Shown: one piece after another, positions 53,558-61,665 of the stretch
Position numbering within the stretch: position 1 is the stretch's first letter
How the letters are laid out: the number at the start of each line of letters is the position of its first letter
Assembly (NCBI GenBank): GCA_030037545.1
Contig: JASHRF010000060.1
Location: 62,001-126,000 of the forward strand
DNA: 64,000 bases
Source of the DNA: Acidobacteriaceae bacterium
GTDB taxonomy: Bacteria > Acidobacteriota > Terriglobia > Terriglobales > Acidobacteriaceae
Direction: 5' to 3'
Position numbers and translations under genes: made by a program
Notes under the pieces: generated by a model
The model's database searches: none
Told to the model about the DNA's origin: nothing
Seen by the model: the letters and a program-made list of their open reading frames with translations, nothing else

Positions 53558-54682
53558 ATGACGCGGGGTTCATTCAGTCGCCGGCAATTCGTCCTCAAGG
53601 CGGCAAACGGCGCTATCGGACTCGCGGCGGCGCAGTTGCTGCCGCGGACGGTCTGGGCTGCGCCGGAGCCAAATTCCGTTGCCGGTGCGGCTGCTGCTCA
53701 CGGGATTCTGGCCGGCTGCGCAGTCAATGGGCCAGGACTGGCGACGGATGCGGATTTTCGCCGTCTGGTAGCGGCGCAGGCAGCCATCGTGGTTGCCGAA
53801 CGAGAGATGAAGTGGCGAGACCTGCGGCCCACGCCGGAGACCTTCGACTATACGGCCGCCGACCGGCTAATGAGCTTCGCGCAGCAGAATGGAATGCTGG
53901 TCCGCGGCCACAATCTTTGCTGGCACGAGGCGCTGCCCGTCTGGTTCGAAGCCACGGTCACGCGCGACAACGCCGCGCAGTTCCTTACCGATCACATCCA
54001 CAACGTGACCACGCATTTTGCCGGACGCATCCATTCCTGGGATGTGGTGAACGAGGCCATCAACGTCGGCGACGGCCGCCGCGACGGGCTGCGCAACTCG
54101 CCGTGGCTGCGCTTTCTGGGGCCCGGCTACATCGATATGGCGTTTCGTGCCGCGCGGGCGGGCGACGCGCACGCGCTGCTGACTTACAACGATTATGGAA
54201 TCGAAGCTGACGACGCCAAGGCGGCGAGGAAACGCGACGCAGTTCTCCACCTGATCAAGACGATGAAGAAACGCGGCACGCCCATCGATGCGGTCGGCAT
54301 CCAGTCGCATCTGCGAGTGCCAGAGACCTATGGCAGCGGGCTGCGCCGTTTTATCCGCGACGCACACAAGCTCGGATTGCAGGCGTTCGTGACCGAATTG
54401 GATGTCGACGATTCCCATGTTCCGGGCAGCTTCGCGGAGCGCGACCGGGCGGTCGCCGAGGTCTACAGCAGTTATCTTGACCTGGTACTGAGCGAAGGGG
54501 TACGGGTGATCGTGACCTGGGGGATTACGGACCGATATTCGTGGCTGACGAACCAGCACCCGCGACCCGACGGCAAACCGGCGCGCGGGTTGCCGTTTGA
54601 CGACAATCTGCAGCCGGTTGATGCGTTCAACGCGATGCTCGGCTCGTTCAGGCGATTGCCAGAGTCTCCGTCGCGGGCCTGA
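53558..54682 (+). CDS. Tat-exported GH10 endo-1,4-beta-xylanase
   Basis: A 374-aa xylan-degrading enzyme. The N-terminus SFSRRQFVLKAANGAIGLAAAQLL is a twin-arginine signal. The GH10 barrel shows EREMKWRDLRPTPETFDY, RGHNLCWHEALPVWF, the acid/base Glu in HSWDVVNEAI (Glu166), LLTYNDYGIE, AVGIQSHL, and the nucleophile in FVTELDVDD (Glu280), ending VIVTWGITDRYSWL. It cleaves internal bonds of plant xylan outside the cytoplasm. It is a single gene without a recognised polysaccharide utilisation cluster. Confidence 0.94.
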   Translation: MTRGSFSRRQFVLKAANGAIGLAAAQLLPRTVWAAPEPNSVAGAAAAHGILAGCAVNGPGLATDADFRRLVAAQAAIVVAEREMKWRDLRPTPETFDYTAADRLMSFAQQNGMLVRGHNLCWHEALPVWFEATVTRDNAAQFLTDHIHNVTTHFAGRIHSWDVVNEAINVGDGRRDGLRNSPWLRFLGPGYIDMAFRAARAGDAHALLTYNDYGIEADDAKAARKRDAVLHLIKTMKKRGTPIDAVGIQSHLRVPETYGSGLRRFIRDAHKLGLQAFVTELDVDDSHVPGSFAERDRAVAEVYSSYLDLVLSEGVRVIVTWGITDRYSWLTNQHPRPDGKPARGLPFDDNLQPVDAFNAMLGSFRRLPESPSRA

Positions 54683-54708
54683 ACAGCAGCCGGCAACGAC
54701 AGTCAGCT

Positions 54709-55353
54709 TCATTCGCGGATGATCTTCACGAGGATGCCGTCGGGCAGCTCGCCCTCGATCAGGTGGACGACACCGTTCTTCACCAGGCCTTCAAAAACCT
54801 GACGTGGCGCCTTCGGCGCTTGAGCCGGTGCGCCAGCCCGCTGACTCGCCGGCCCGCTGAGTTGCTGACCCATCGGCCGGCTCGCACCGCTAACCCCGCT
54901 GGCTCCGCTTCTCTTCGTCCCGCTGTCCATCGCGTCATTCGCCAGCTTGTCAGCTTCCTTATTGCCGCCGCGCAGCGTATGGCTCATCTCGAACCGTTCC
55001 AGCCGCGCCGCGCGCCGCCGCGCTTCTTCCCATAACGGGCGCAACGTGGGGCTGGCTACCTTGTAGCGGCCTTTCATCTGGTTGACCATCAACTCGGAAT
55101 CCGAAATCACCCTCAGGTGCCTCGCGCCGTTCTGGATCGCCCATTCAAGGACGGCCAGCAGGCCATGGTACTCGGCGTAGTTGTTGGTCTGGACGCCGAG
55201 AAACTGGCTGAGCCGGGCCACGGTGCGACCGCCGGGGTCCTGAATGACGGCTCCGTAGCCGGAAGGGCCGGGATTGCCGCGTGAGCCCCCGTCGCAGTAA
55301 GCGGTAAACCAGGCGGGCGGCTCGGCGCGGTTGTCGAAGAGGTTTCCGGTCAT
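54709..55353 (-). CDS. Ribonuclease HI family protein
   Basis: A 214-aa RNase H fold protein. Catalytic acids are visible in FTAYCDGGSRGNPGPSGYGAVI (Asp), NNYAEYHGLLAVLEWAI (Glu), LRVISDSELMVNQMKGRYKV (Asp) and NKEADKLANDAMD (Asp). The short basic protrusion of E. coli RNase HI is lacking, as in other plant/archaea-like RNase HI proteins. The last 70 residues are Ala/Pro/Gly-rich and end in a short conserved-looking VVHLIEGELPDGILVKIIRE. It is expected to degrade RNA in RNA-DNA hybrids. Confidence 0.88.
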   Translation of the reverse strand: MTGNLFDNRAEPPAWFTAYCDGGSRGNPGPSGYGAVIQDPGGRTVARLSQFLGVQTNNYAEYHGLLAVLEWAIQNGARHLRVISDSELMVNQMKGRYKVASPTLRPLWEEARRRAARLERFEMSHTLRGGNKEADKLANDAMDSGTKRSGASGVSGASRPMGQQLSGPASQRAGAPAQAPKAPRQVFEGLVKNGVVHLIEGELPDGILVKIIRE

Positions 55354-55643
55354 CGGTTCCTAGTGTAGCGGAGGGAAGGGGTGAGGTTTCAGGCGTCAGG
55401 CGCCGCCCCTGCGCGCGCGTGCGGGGCAACCCGACGTGATCTCCTCCTCATCCGGACTTGCAAGGGAGCGGCAAATGGCACGAAACGATGACGAAAGAGT
55501 ATGCTCCGCGTCTATACCCGACAGAAGGTGTACCACCGATAGCTGCGACTTGGGCGGAGCGTATATGACAGCAGATGCAGCGGTTTTACCCTTAACGCCG
55601 GCGCCAGCCGGGGGAGCTTTCGCGTGGCCGGGCAGACGGAGGG

Positions 55644-55649
55644 TACAAT
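55644..55649 (+). promoter_or_regulatory. Possible -10 box (TACAAT) near the sigma gene start
   Basis: TACAAT lies 12 bp before ATG 55661. If it is used, the transcript would be almost leaderless for ATG 55661 or have a short leader for ATG 55679. No good -35 box is visible. Confidence 0.3.
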
Positions 55650-55660
55650 CCTCTCCAGGC

Positions 55661-56320
55661 ATGGCTCAGTCGAAAGCAATGGGCGGGTCAAACCGGGAGA
55701 CGGGCCGAGAGAAGGCGAACCGTACCCAGGATCGCCTGCAGGTCCGCGCCGAGGAAATGGACCTCATCCGCGAGGCGCAAGGCGGCTCGCGCGCTGCTTT
55801 CGACGCCCTGGTGCACCATTATGAGCACCAGGTGCTGCGCCTGGCCCTGCACCTGACCGGCTCCGAGCACGACGCCGAGGATATCTACCAGGAAGCCTTT
55901 TTGAAGGCCTACCGGTACATCGGCAACTTCCGCTTCGAGTGCTCGTTTTACACCTGGATATACCGCATCGTCACCAATCTCTGCCTGGACCAGTTGCGGC
56001 GGCGCAAGACGCGGCGGGAGGATCACGCGGTGGTAGTGGACCGCAGCGGCGACGAGATCGACATGCTGGCCACGGTGAGTGACAATCGCTCGTTTTCGAA
56101 TCCGGCGCGGGAGCTGGACCGCAAGGTGCTGGGCGAGAGAATTCAGGAGGCGCTGGGAAAGCTGACGCCTCGGGAACGGATGGTTTTTGAATTGAAGCAT
56201 TACCAGGGTCTCCGGCTGCGCACCATTGGGGAGATGCTGAATACGACGGAAGAAACCGCCAAAAATACGCTCTTCAGGGCGACGAAGAAACTGCGCGCGC
56301 AGTTGGCGGAGTTGAGATAG
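55661..56320 (+). CDS. RpoE-like ECF sigma factor
   Basis: About 219 aa. Region 2: IREAQGGSRAAFDALVHHYEHQVLRLALHLTG, DAEDIYQEAFLKAYRYI, CSFYTWIYRIVTNLCLDQLRRRKTR. Region 4: LTPRERMVFELKHYQGLRLRTIGEMLNTTEETAKNTLFRATKKL. Start could be ATG 55661, 55679 or a point further upstream to 55436; the part before the first sigma helix is not conserved. The next gene is a zinc-finger anti-sigma, followed by a PDZ protein, forming an envelope-stress-like module. Confidence 0.9.
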   Translation: MAQSKAMGGSNRETGREKANRTQDRLQVRAEEMDLIREAQGGSRAAFDALVHHYEHQVLRLALHLTGSEHDAEDIYQEAFLKAYRYIGNFRFECSFYTWIYRIVTNLCLDQLRRRKTRREDHAVVVDRSGDEIDMLATVSDNRSFSNPARELDRKVLGERIQEALGKLTPRERMVFELKHYQGLRLRTIGEMLNTTEETAKNTLFRATKKLRAQLAELR

Positions 56321-56440
56321 ATAGTTTTCAGTGGTCAGTTGTCCGTTATCAGTTCACTTGTGCCAATGGGAAGCCTGGGGCACAACCGGGGAGCGGAAGA
56401 AGCTGACAACTGAAAACTGACAACTGAAAACTGACAACCG
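56321..56440. repeat. Inverted and tandem repeat between sigma and anti-sigma genes
   Basis: GACAACTGAAAACT occurs twice in tandem plus a partial third copy near 56403-56438. AGTTTTCAGTGGTCAGTTGT at 56322-56341 is largely its inverse complement. The two sides enclose about 60 bp and could form a long hairpin in the transcript. Confidence 0.7.
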
Positions 56441-56471
56441 ATCACTGCTTTTGAGGCTTAAGGACGTAACC

Positions 56472-57461
56472 ATGAATTGCGAAGTGGCACATGAGCGGAT
56501 TGTGACAGCGGCCTATGGGGAACTGCCAGACGAGCAGGCACACGAGTTGGAGCGGCATTTGGATGGTTGCGCGGAGTGCCTCCAGGAGCGCGAACAGGTG
56601 CTGGCGCTGCAGGTTCTGGCCCAGGCGTTGCCAGTTGCAGAACCCGACGCGAACCTGATAGCGCGGGCGCGCATGCGGCTGGCTGAGGCGCTGGATGCGC
56701 TGCCGCCGCGGCGCTGGTATGAGCGCTGGGCGCAGCGCATGGGGAATGGATTTGCAGGATTGCGGTCCGCGCCGGTGGCCGCGATGCTGGTGCTGGCCGT
56801 GGGCGCTGGAGCAGGCGGATGGGGTGGTTTCCGGTATGCGCAGCGGCACACGATTTCTCAGGGCGCGACTGCTGCTAAGGCTTCCACGGCCAGCGCCGAG
56901 CAGGCACAGCCATCGGATGCGGCTCTGAATCTAAAAGACGTGGCCAGCGTTTCGAGCATGGTGCGCATGCCGGGGCATGAAATCGACATTGTGTACAACC
57001 AGATGGTTGCGCACCACCTGGTGGGGTCGCTCGACGATCCGTCGATCCGGCAGTTGCTGATGATCGGCACGGAGAATCCGAACTCCGCGCAGGTGCGCGG
57101 CGATGCGGTAAGCCTGCTGGCGGCCGAGTGCCGCGCCGGACACAGTTGCCGGCCTTCGGGGATTCGCGATGCGCTGATCGTGGCGTTGCGCTACGACGCC
57201 AGCCCCGCGGTTCGCGAGCAGGCGCTGGCCGGACTGGAGCCCTACGTGGCCGAGGATGTGCAGGTGCGGGATGCGGTGCTGGAAGCGCTGATGAGCGACA
57301 ACGATCCTAAAATCCGCACCACCAGCATCAGCATGCTGGGCCCGGTGGAGGCGGACACCAGCGTACGCCAGGTTCTGAACACGGTTTCCACTTCGGACGA
57401 GAATCCTTATATTCGCTATGTTTCGCGACAGATTCTGAACCAGGTTCCGGAGATTCAGTAG
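56472..57461 (+). CDS. Zinc-finger anti-sigma factor with HEAT-like repeats
   Basis: A 329-aa membrane protein. The N-terminal ASD/zinc finger is CEVAHERIVTAAYGELPDE with HLERHLDGCAEC-type HxxxCxxC (as RHLDGCAEC). A single transmembrane helix (PVAAMLVLAVGAGAGGWGG) lies near residues 97-115. The periplasmic part is helical: QLLMIGTENPNSAQVRGDAVSLLAAEC, AVREQALAGLEPYVAEDVQVRDAVLEALMSD, NDPKIRTTSISML, in the style of HEAT repeats. It should hold the upstream sigma factor inactive until a signal arrives. Confidence 0.85.
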   Translation: MNCEVAHERIVTAAYGELPDEQAHELERHLDGCAECLQEREQVLALQVLAQALPVAEPDANLIARARMRLAEALDALPPRRWYERWAQRMGNGFAGLRSAPVAAMLVLAVGAGAGGWGGFRYAQRHTISQGATAAKASTASAEQAQPSDAALNLKDVASVSSMVRMPGHEIDIVYNQMVAHHLVGSLDDPSIRQLLMIGTENPNSAQVRGDAVSLLAAECRAGHSCRPSGIRDALIVALRYDASPAVREQALAGLEPYVAEDVQVRDAVLEALMSDNDPKIRTTSISMLGPVEADTSVRQVLNTVSTSDENPYIRYVSRQILNQVPEIQ

Positions 57462-57545
57462 TGCATGTTTCCTGAACTATCGTTTCCGGTTATCGCTCCG
57501 TCAGAAGAGTGAACTGGACGAAGTGAATTGTTGGAGAGGATGCAA

Positions 57546-58808
57546 ATGAAGTATTTTTCGAGGCCGTATCGTTCCTGGTTTCCGGGCCTGGTTGCGCTGG
57601 TTGGAATGGGAGCAGCGTTGGCGTGGTCGCCATCCGTCGCCCGCGGCCAGGCGCAGCAAATTACCCCCCTCTTTGAAGATTCAAGCGCGCAGGCCGCAAC
57701 GGCCGCGCAGGGATATCTGGGCGTCGATATCGCCGATGTGGATGCCGACAAGGTGCAGGCACTGAAGCTCAAAGACACGCACGGGGCGGTGATCACGCTG
57801 ATCGATCACGATGCGCCGGCGGGGCAAATCGGTCTGCGCGTGAACGACGTGGTGCTCGAAGTGGACGGGCAGACGATCCAGAACGCCGACCAGTTCCGGC
57901 GCATCTTGAAGGATCTGCCCGCGGGACGCAAGATCACGCTCCAGATCAGTCGCGACGGCGGCCTGCAATCGATGACGGTGGAGCTGGTGGACCGCAAGAA
58001 AATGGAGCAGAGCGTGTGGCAAAAGCTGGGCGCCACGAGCAGCAACGTGCCGGAGATGGGCATTCTTTCCGGCGACACAATGCCCAGCGGCTTTCACCTT
58101 CCGTCATTCGGCAGCACTCTCAAAGTGGGCGCGCTGGTGGAACCGCTGACCACGCAAATGGCCGCCCATCTGGGCGTGGAGAGCGGCCTGATGGTGAAGC
58201 AGGTGGCGCGCAAGAGCGATGCCGAGAAATCGGGATTGCGGGCATTCGACGTGATTTTGAAAGTGGGTTCCGATTCGATTGCCACTTCGGCGGACTGGGA
58301 CCGGGCCTTGCGCACGAATCAGGGCAAGCCGGTGCAGGTGACCATCCTGCGCGATAAGAAGCAGCAGACGCTCACCTTGCAGGTGGATTCCAAGCACCAG
58401 AAGAAGAGCGAGCTGGAGGAGGAGAATCTCTTCGGGCCCGGCAATGAAGAGTTGATTGCGGAGCTGAACGCGGGCGTCGACCAAGAGCTTGCTGAGCAGA
58501 TTTCCGGGCAGACCGCGGTCGCTGCCCAGTCGGAGCAGGCGCAGGCTGAGGCGCTGCGCCAGCAAATGCAGAAGATGCAGCCGGCCATGAGCCCCGAGGA
58601 CGCGGAGCAGTTGCGCCAGGAGGCGGAAGATCTGGCCGAGAGCATGAAGGATTTTCAGGCCAACCCGCAGCAGATGGAGCAATTACGTCAGGAGATGGAA
58701 GAGTTCCAGGCCAATCCGCAACAAATGAAAGAGCTCCAGCAGCAGATGCAGGAGCTCCGTGAGCAAATGGAAGAGTGGAACGCGCGGATCGAAGGCCGGT
58801 TCGTGTAG
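57546..58808 (+). CDS. Exported protein with two PDZ domains and a coiled-coil tail
   Basis: A 420-aa periplasmic protein. After the signal segment (GLVALVGMGAALAWSPSVARGQAQ), the first PDZ is GYLGVDIADVDADKV, HGAVITLIDHDAPAGQIGLRVNDVVLEVDG; the second is MAAHLGVESGLMVKQVARKSDAEKSGLRAFDVIL. The last 110 residues are Gln/Glu-rich heptad repeats (QANPQQMEQLRQEMEEFQ). No protease triad is present, so unlike DegS/HtrA it cannot cut. GGAGAGG six bases ahead of ATG 57546 sets the start. It probably works with the adjacent sigma/anti-sigma pair. Confidence 0.85.
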   Translation: MKYFSRPYRSWFPGLVALVGMGAALAWSPSVARGQAQQITPLFEDSSAQAATAAQGYLGVDIADVDADKVQALKLKDTHGAVITLIDHDAPAGQIGLRVNDVVLEVDGQTIQNADQFRRILKDLPAGRKITLQISRDGGLQSMTVELVDRKKMEQSVWQKLGATSSNVPEMGILSGDTMPSGFHLPSFGSTLKVGALVEPLTTQMAAHLGVESGLMVKQVARKSDAEKSGLRAFDVILKVGSDSIATSADWDRALRTNQGKPVQVTILRDKKQQTLTLQVDSKHQKKSELEEENLFGPGNEELIAELNAGVDQELAEQISGQTAVAAQSEQAQAEALRQQMQKMQPAMSPEDAEQLRQEAEDLAESMKDFQANPQQMEQLRQEMEEFQANPQQMKELQQQMQELREQMEEWNARIEGRFV

Positions 58809-59033
58809 CGGTTCACCCGGGCCGAGTCGCACAAAGGACACCGCGGCTTTCCCCTGCGTCTCAGCGACATCGGCCCTCAGGAGCGCCCCAAACGGCCGTG
58901 AGGCTGGTTGTCGCTGGCCCTCCTTTTATCGTCCGGCAGCATCTCCACTAGGAGTTTCGTGGGGCTGGGTGTCCGGGCGAGCGATTTTCTTCTCCTCGGC
59001 CAGCGATCCCAAGCACCGCAGGTCATCTCCAGC

Positions 59034-59789
59034 ATGAGAGAGTCCTCAGCAGAGGCGCCGTTGTCCGCCGGCAATCCGCACCACCGGCGCCTGCAAGCCA
59101 AAGGCTTGCCGCATCGCATCACCGTTTGCCCCATCTCGCGGCACCCTGGGTTCGTCGCCACTCTGGAGCGGCTTCTGGGCGGCGCAGAGTTCAAAATCCG
59201 TCCTCTGCGATTGGAGCCGGATTCCGATCGCGGTCCGCGTCTGGTGAGCGGCAAGGTTCCGCAACGCCCGCGCCTGCCGCGCGCATCGGTTTTCGTGCTC
59301 GACTTGAGCTCCACTCGCCTGGAAGCCGAGGCGCTCATCGAACGCATCCGATCTGAGCAGCCGCGGGCGCGCATTGTGGATGTGCAAGAGACGGCCAGCG
59401 ACGAAAAGGTGTTTCCATACTTGCGCCTGGGTGTGCGCGGCGTGGTCCGCTACGTGGATGCGGAGCAGGACCTGGCTAGCGCGGCGCGCGCGGTCATGAG
59501 CGGCGATTTCTGGCTCCAGCCTCGCCAGCTGGCGCGCTTTGTCGACTGGATGCTGGCCATGCCATCGTACCGCGGAACATTGAACGAACCGGCCATGTTG
59601 AGCCGGCGCGAGCGCGAGGTGCTGGTTGCAGTTCTCAGCGGCCTCACCAACAAAGAGATTGCTTTGGGGCTCCATATCTCCGAGCGCACGGCAAAATTTC
59701 ACGTTTCCCATCTGCTGCAAAAACTGGGGGCACACCGGCGCGCCGATCTTATTGCCAAACAATATAAGTTGTGGCCGGCAATCTCCTGA
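59034..59789 (+). CDS. LuxR-family response regulator
   Basis: About 251 aa. The N-terminal part is a divergent receiver domain: HRITVCPISRHPGFVATLERLL, ASVFVLDLSSTRLEAEALIE (candidate phosphoacceptor Asp), FPYLRLGVRGVVRYVDAEQDL. The C-terminus is a clear LuxR HTH: LSRREREVLVAVLSGLTNKEIALGLHISERTAKFHVSHLLQKLG. The acidic pocket is incomplete, so control may not involve phosphorylation. The frame opens at 58908 but conserved sequence starts after ATG 59034. It precedes the exopolysaccharide operon and could regulate it. Confidence 0.85.
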   Translation: MRESSAEAPLSAGNPHHRRLQAKGLPHRITVCPISRHPGFVATLERLLGGAEFKIRPLRLEPDSDRGPRLVSGKVPQRPRLPRASVFVLDLSSTRLEAEALIERIRSEQPRARIVDVQETASDEKVFPYLRLGVRGVVRYVDAEQDLASAARAVMSGDFWLQPRQLARFVDWMLAMPSYRGTLNEPAMLSRREREVLVAVLSGLTNKEIALGLHISERTAKFHVSHLLQKLGAHRRADLIAKQYKLWPAIS

Positions 59790-59883
59790 TTCGCGTCCCG
59801 TCACAGAAGTAACTTATTCCGCATCCAAAGCATTAGCGCGCTTGCGTAACACGTAGTTAGGGCATCCTGACGCCCGCTTTGCC

Positions 59884-60465
59884 ATGATTTACGACTCGCA
59901 CTTAGCCGATACTTATTCTGAAAACATCGAAGCGATACATGAAAGGTGCACGAGCTTGCATGCCGTGGCGCCAGAATGGCACGCCCTCTACACACGCCAC
60001 CAACATGAAAGAGTCGTAGCATTGCATCTGGAACAATTGGGGTGCAAAGTATTTTTGCCGCTTTACCGGGAACTGCGCCTTTGGAGCGATCGCCGTAAAC
60101 AGGTAAGCCTGCCTCTGTTTCCATGCTATGTCTTTTTCTCCGGAGGCATGGAGCGCAAGTTGCAGATCCTCAACACGCCCGGCGTGTGCTCCATGGTTGT
60201 GAGCGGCGGCAAGATTGCTGCTATTCCCGCCGTGGAGCTGGATGCAATTCGAAAAGCCCTGCACGGCTCAAAGGCCGTGGAACCATGCCCATTTCTGCGC
60301 TCAGGCGATCGCATTCGCGTGCGCAGCGGACCCTTGAAAGGGTTGGAAGGCATTGTGGCGCGGGTTAAGGACTCTATGCGAATCGTTCTCTCAATTGAGG
60401 CTCTATGCCGCAGCATGGCGGCGGAAGTGAATGAGGGCGAAGTTGAGCGCCTGCCCCGGCAATGA
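59884..60465 (+). CDS. UpxY/NusG-like transcription antiterminator
   Basis: A 193-aa NusG paralogue. NGN domain: EWHALYTRHQHERVVALHLEQLGCKVFLPLYRE, LPLFPCYVFFSGG. KOW-type C-terminal domain: LRSGDRIRVRSGPLKGLEGIVARV. Specialised NusG proteins of this type (UpxY, RfaH, LoaP) promote elongation through long polysaccharide operons. It lies immediately before wza-like and wzz-like genes with a 390-nt leader between. NusG itself would be found in the secE-rplK region. Confidence 0.88.
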   Translation: MIYDSHLADTYSENIEAIHERCTSLHAVAPEWHALYTRHQHERVVALHLEQLGCKVFLPLYRELRLWSDRRKQVSLPLFPCYVFFSGGMERKLQILNTPGVCSMVVSGGKIAAIPAVELDAIRKALHGSKAVEPCPFLRSGDRIRVRSGPLKGLEGIVARVKDSMRIVLSIEALCRSMAAEVNEGEVERLPRQ

Positions 60466-60854
60466 TCGGATATCCTGCAATCGAGCCTTACAGACTCCCC
60501 GAAAATACCGTAGGTGAGAGACTTGGGGGAACCTATCAGGGTAACTCTGTATCTCGACGTGGAACTTGGCGTGGCCGGGCGCTGCCGACACTTAGGAGAA
60601 GATATATAAGCGCGTCGATTTCTTTTATTGTCCGGGCGATTCGTGTATCTGCACTGCATTGCACCGAATGAGCCGATACGTGATGAATCATATGTGAGGG
60701 GATTAGTCGCAGTCTTGCTGCTGGGCTCCAGTTAAATGCCGTCAAGATAACTTAGCTACGTGGAGAAAAATTTGCAGTTGACGAAAAGATCCAGCCCATT
60801 GGCACAAGCCGTGCCTTACCAGAATTAAGCGCGCGAATACAAGCTTTTTGTGCG
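60466..60854. other. Long leader upstream of the exopolysaccharide operon
   Basis: A 389-bp gap between the UpxY-like gene and the export gene. No ORF with support. Features include TATATAA near 60604, TTGACG near 60778 and a GTGAGAG-ACTTGGGGGAACC stretch near 60514; none forms a named riboswitch or RfaH ops element that I recognise. As the leader of an antiterminator-controlled operon it is the natural site of control. Confidence 0.4.
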
Positions 60855-61628
60855 ATGACGCATCCAACGGAAAGTGGCCGGCTCAAGGATTGCGGCATGG
60901 TCCTGGCACATGGGTCTACGTTGAAACCTATTTTCTCAGTGGTTGCGTCTTGGGGGTTGCTTTTGGGTTTGGTGGCGAGCATGTGCCATGCCCAGGGGGC
61001 CACCGTTCATCCGGTGCCAGTAAATGTGCCTGCGGGCAAAGCCCCGCCGGAGTTGCTCACGCGGCCACGCTACCGCATCGAGCCGGGCGATGTGTTGCAG
61101 CTCAATTTTCCGCTGTCCGCGGACTTCAACCAGACGCTGACTGTGGCGCCCGATGGCTACGTGGCGTTGCGCGGGGTGGGTGATTTCTATGCCGCGGACA
61201 AGACGCTGCCGGAATTGCGCAAGGCTTTGGCCAGCGCCTACTCAGGCATCCTTCACGATCCCATCGTCAACGTCGATCTCAAGGATTTCCAGAAACCGTT
61301 CTTTATCGTCAATGGAGAGGTGGCGCATCCCGGCAAGTTCGACCTGCGCGAGAACATCACCGTCACCGAGGCGCTGGCCATTGCCGGCGGGGAAACGCAT
61401 AGCGCGAAATCCTCGCAGGTACTGCTATTCCGGCGCTTGCCCGGCGGAACGATGGTTGAAGCTCGGAAGCTGGATCTGAAGAGGATGCTGAAAAAAGGGA
61501 ATCTTACGGAAGACGTAGTTCTTCAACCGGGCGACTTGGTGTTCGTGCCCCAGAATGCGCTTTCGAAGATCGAGCGCTTTCTGCCCACGTCTGAAATGGG
61601 CGTATACGGCGCCCCGGGGATACCTTAA
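60855..61628 (+). CDS. Wza-like polysaccharide export protein
   Basis: A 257-aa exported protein of the Poly_export/SLBB family. After the signal segment (SVVASWGLLLGLVASMCHAQ) come the Poly_export domain (RPRYRIEPGDVLQLNFPL, LTVAPDGYVALRGVGDF, ELRKALASAY) and an SLBB-like domain (FFIVNGEVAHPGKFDLRENITVTEALAIAGG) ending DVVLQPGDLVFVPQNALSKIERF. These proteins form the outer-membrane channel for exopolysaccharide. It lacks a lipobox and the amphipathic C-terminal helix is short. Start ATG 60855, or ATG 60897 with a shorter n-region. Confidence 0.9.
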   Translation: MTHPTESGRLKDCGMVLAHGSTLKPIFSVVASWGLLLGLVASMCHAQGATVHPVPVNVPAGKAPPELLTRPRYRIEPGDVLQLNFPLSADFNQTLTVAPDGYVALRGVGDFYAADKTLPELRKALASAYSGILHDPIVNVDLKDFQKPFFIVNGEVAHPGKFDLRENITVTEALAIAGGETHSAKSSQVLLFRRLPGGTMVEARKLDLKRMLKKGNLTEDVVLQPGDLVFVPQNALSKIERFLPTSEMGVYGAPGIP

Positions 61629-61665
61629 GATTCCCGCGATTCGGGAAGACCAGGAGGAAATTCAA

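Noticed and set aside
60500-60600. Cyclic-di-GMP (GEMM) riboswitch
   Set aside because: A GGTGAGAG...GGGGGAACC stretch is suggestive, but the conserved GEMM core and tetraloop-receptor pattern are not recognisable.
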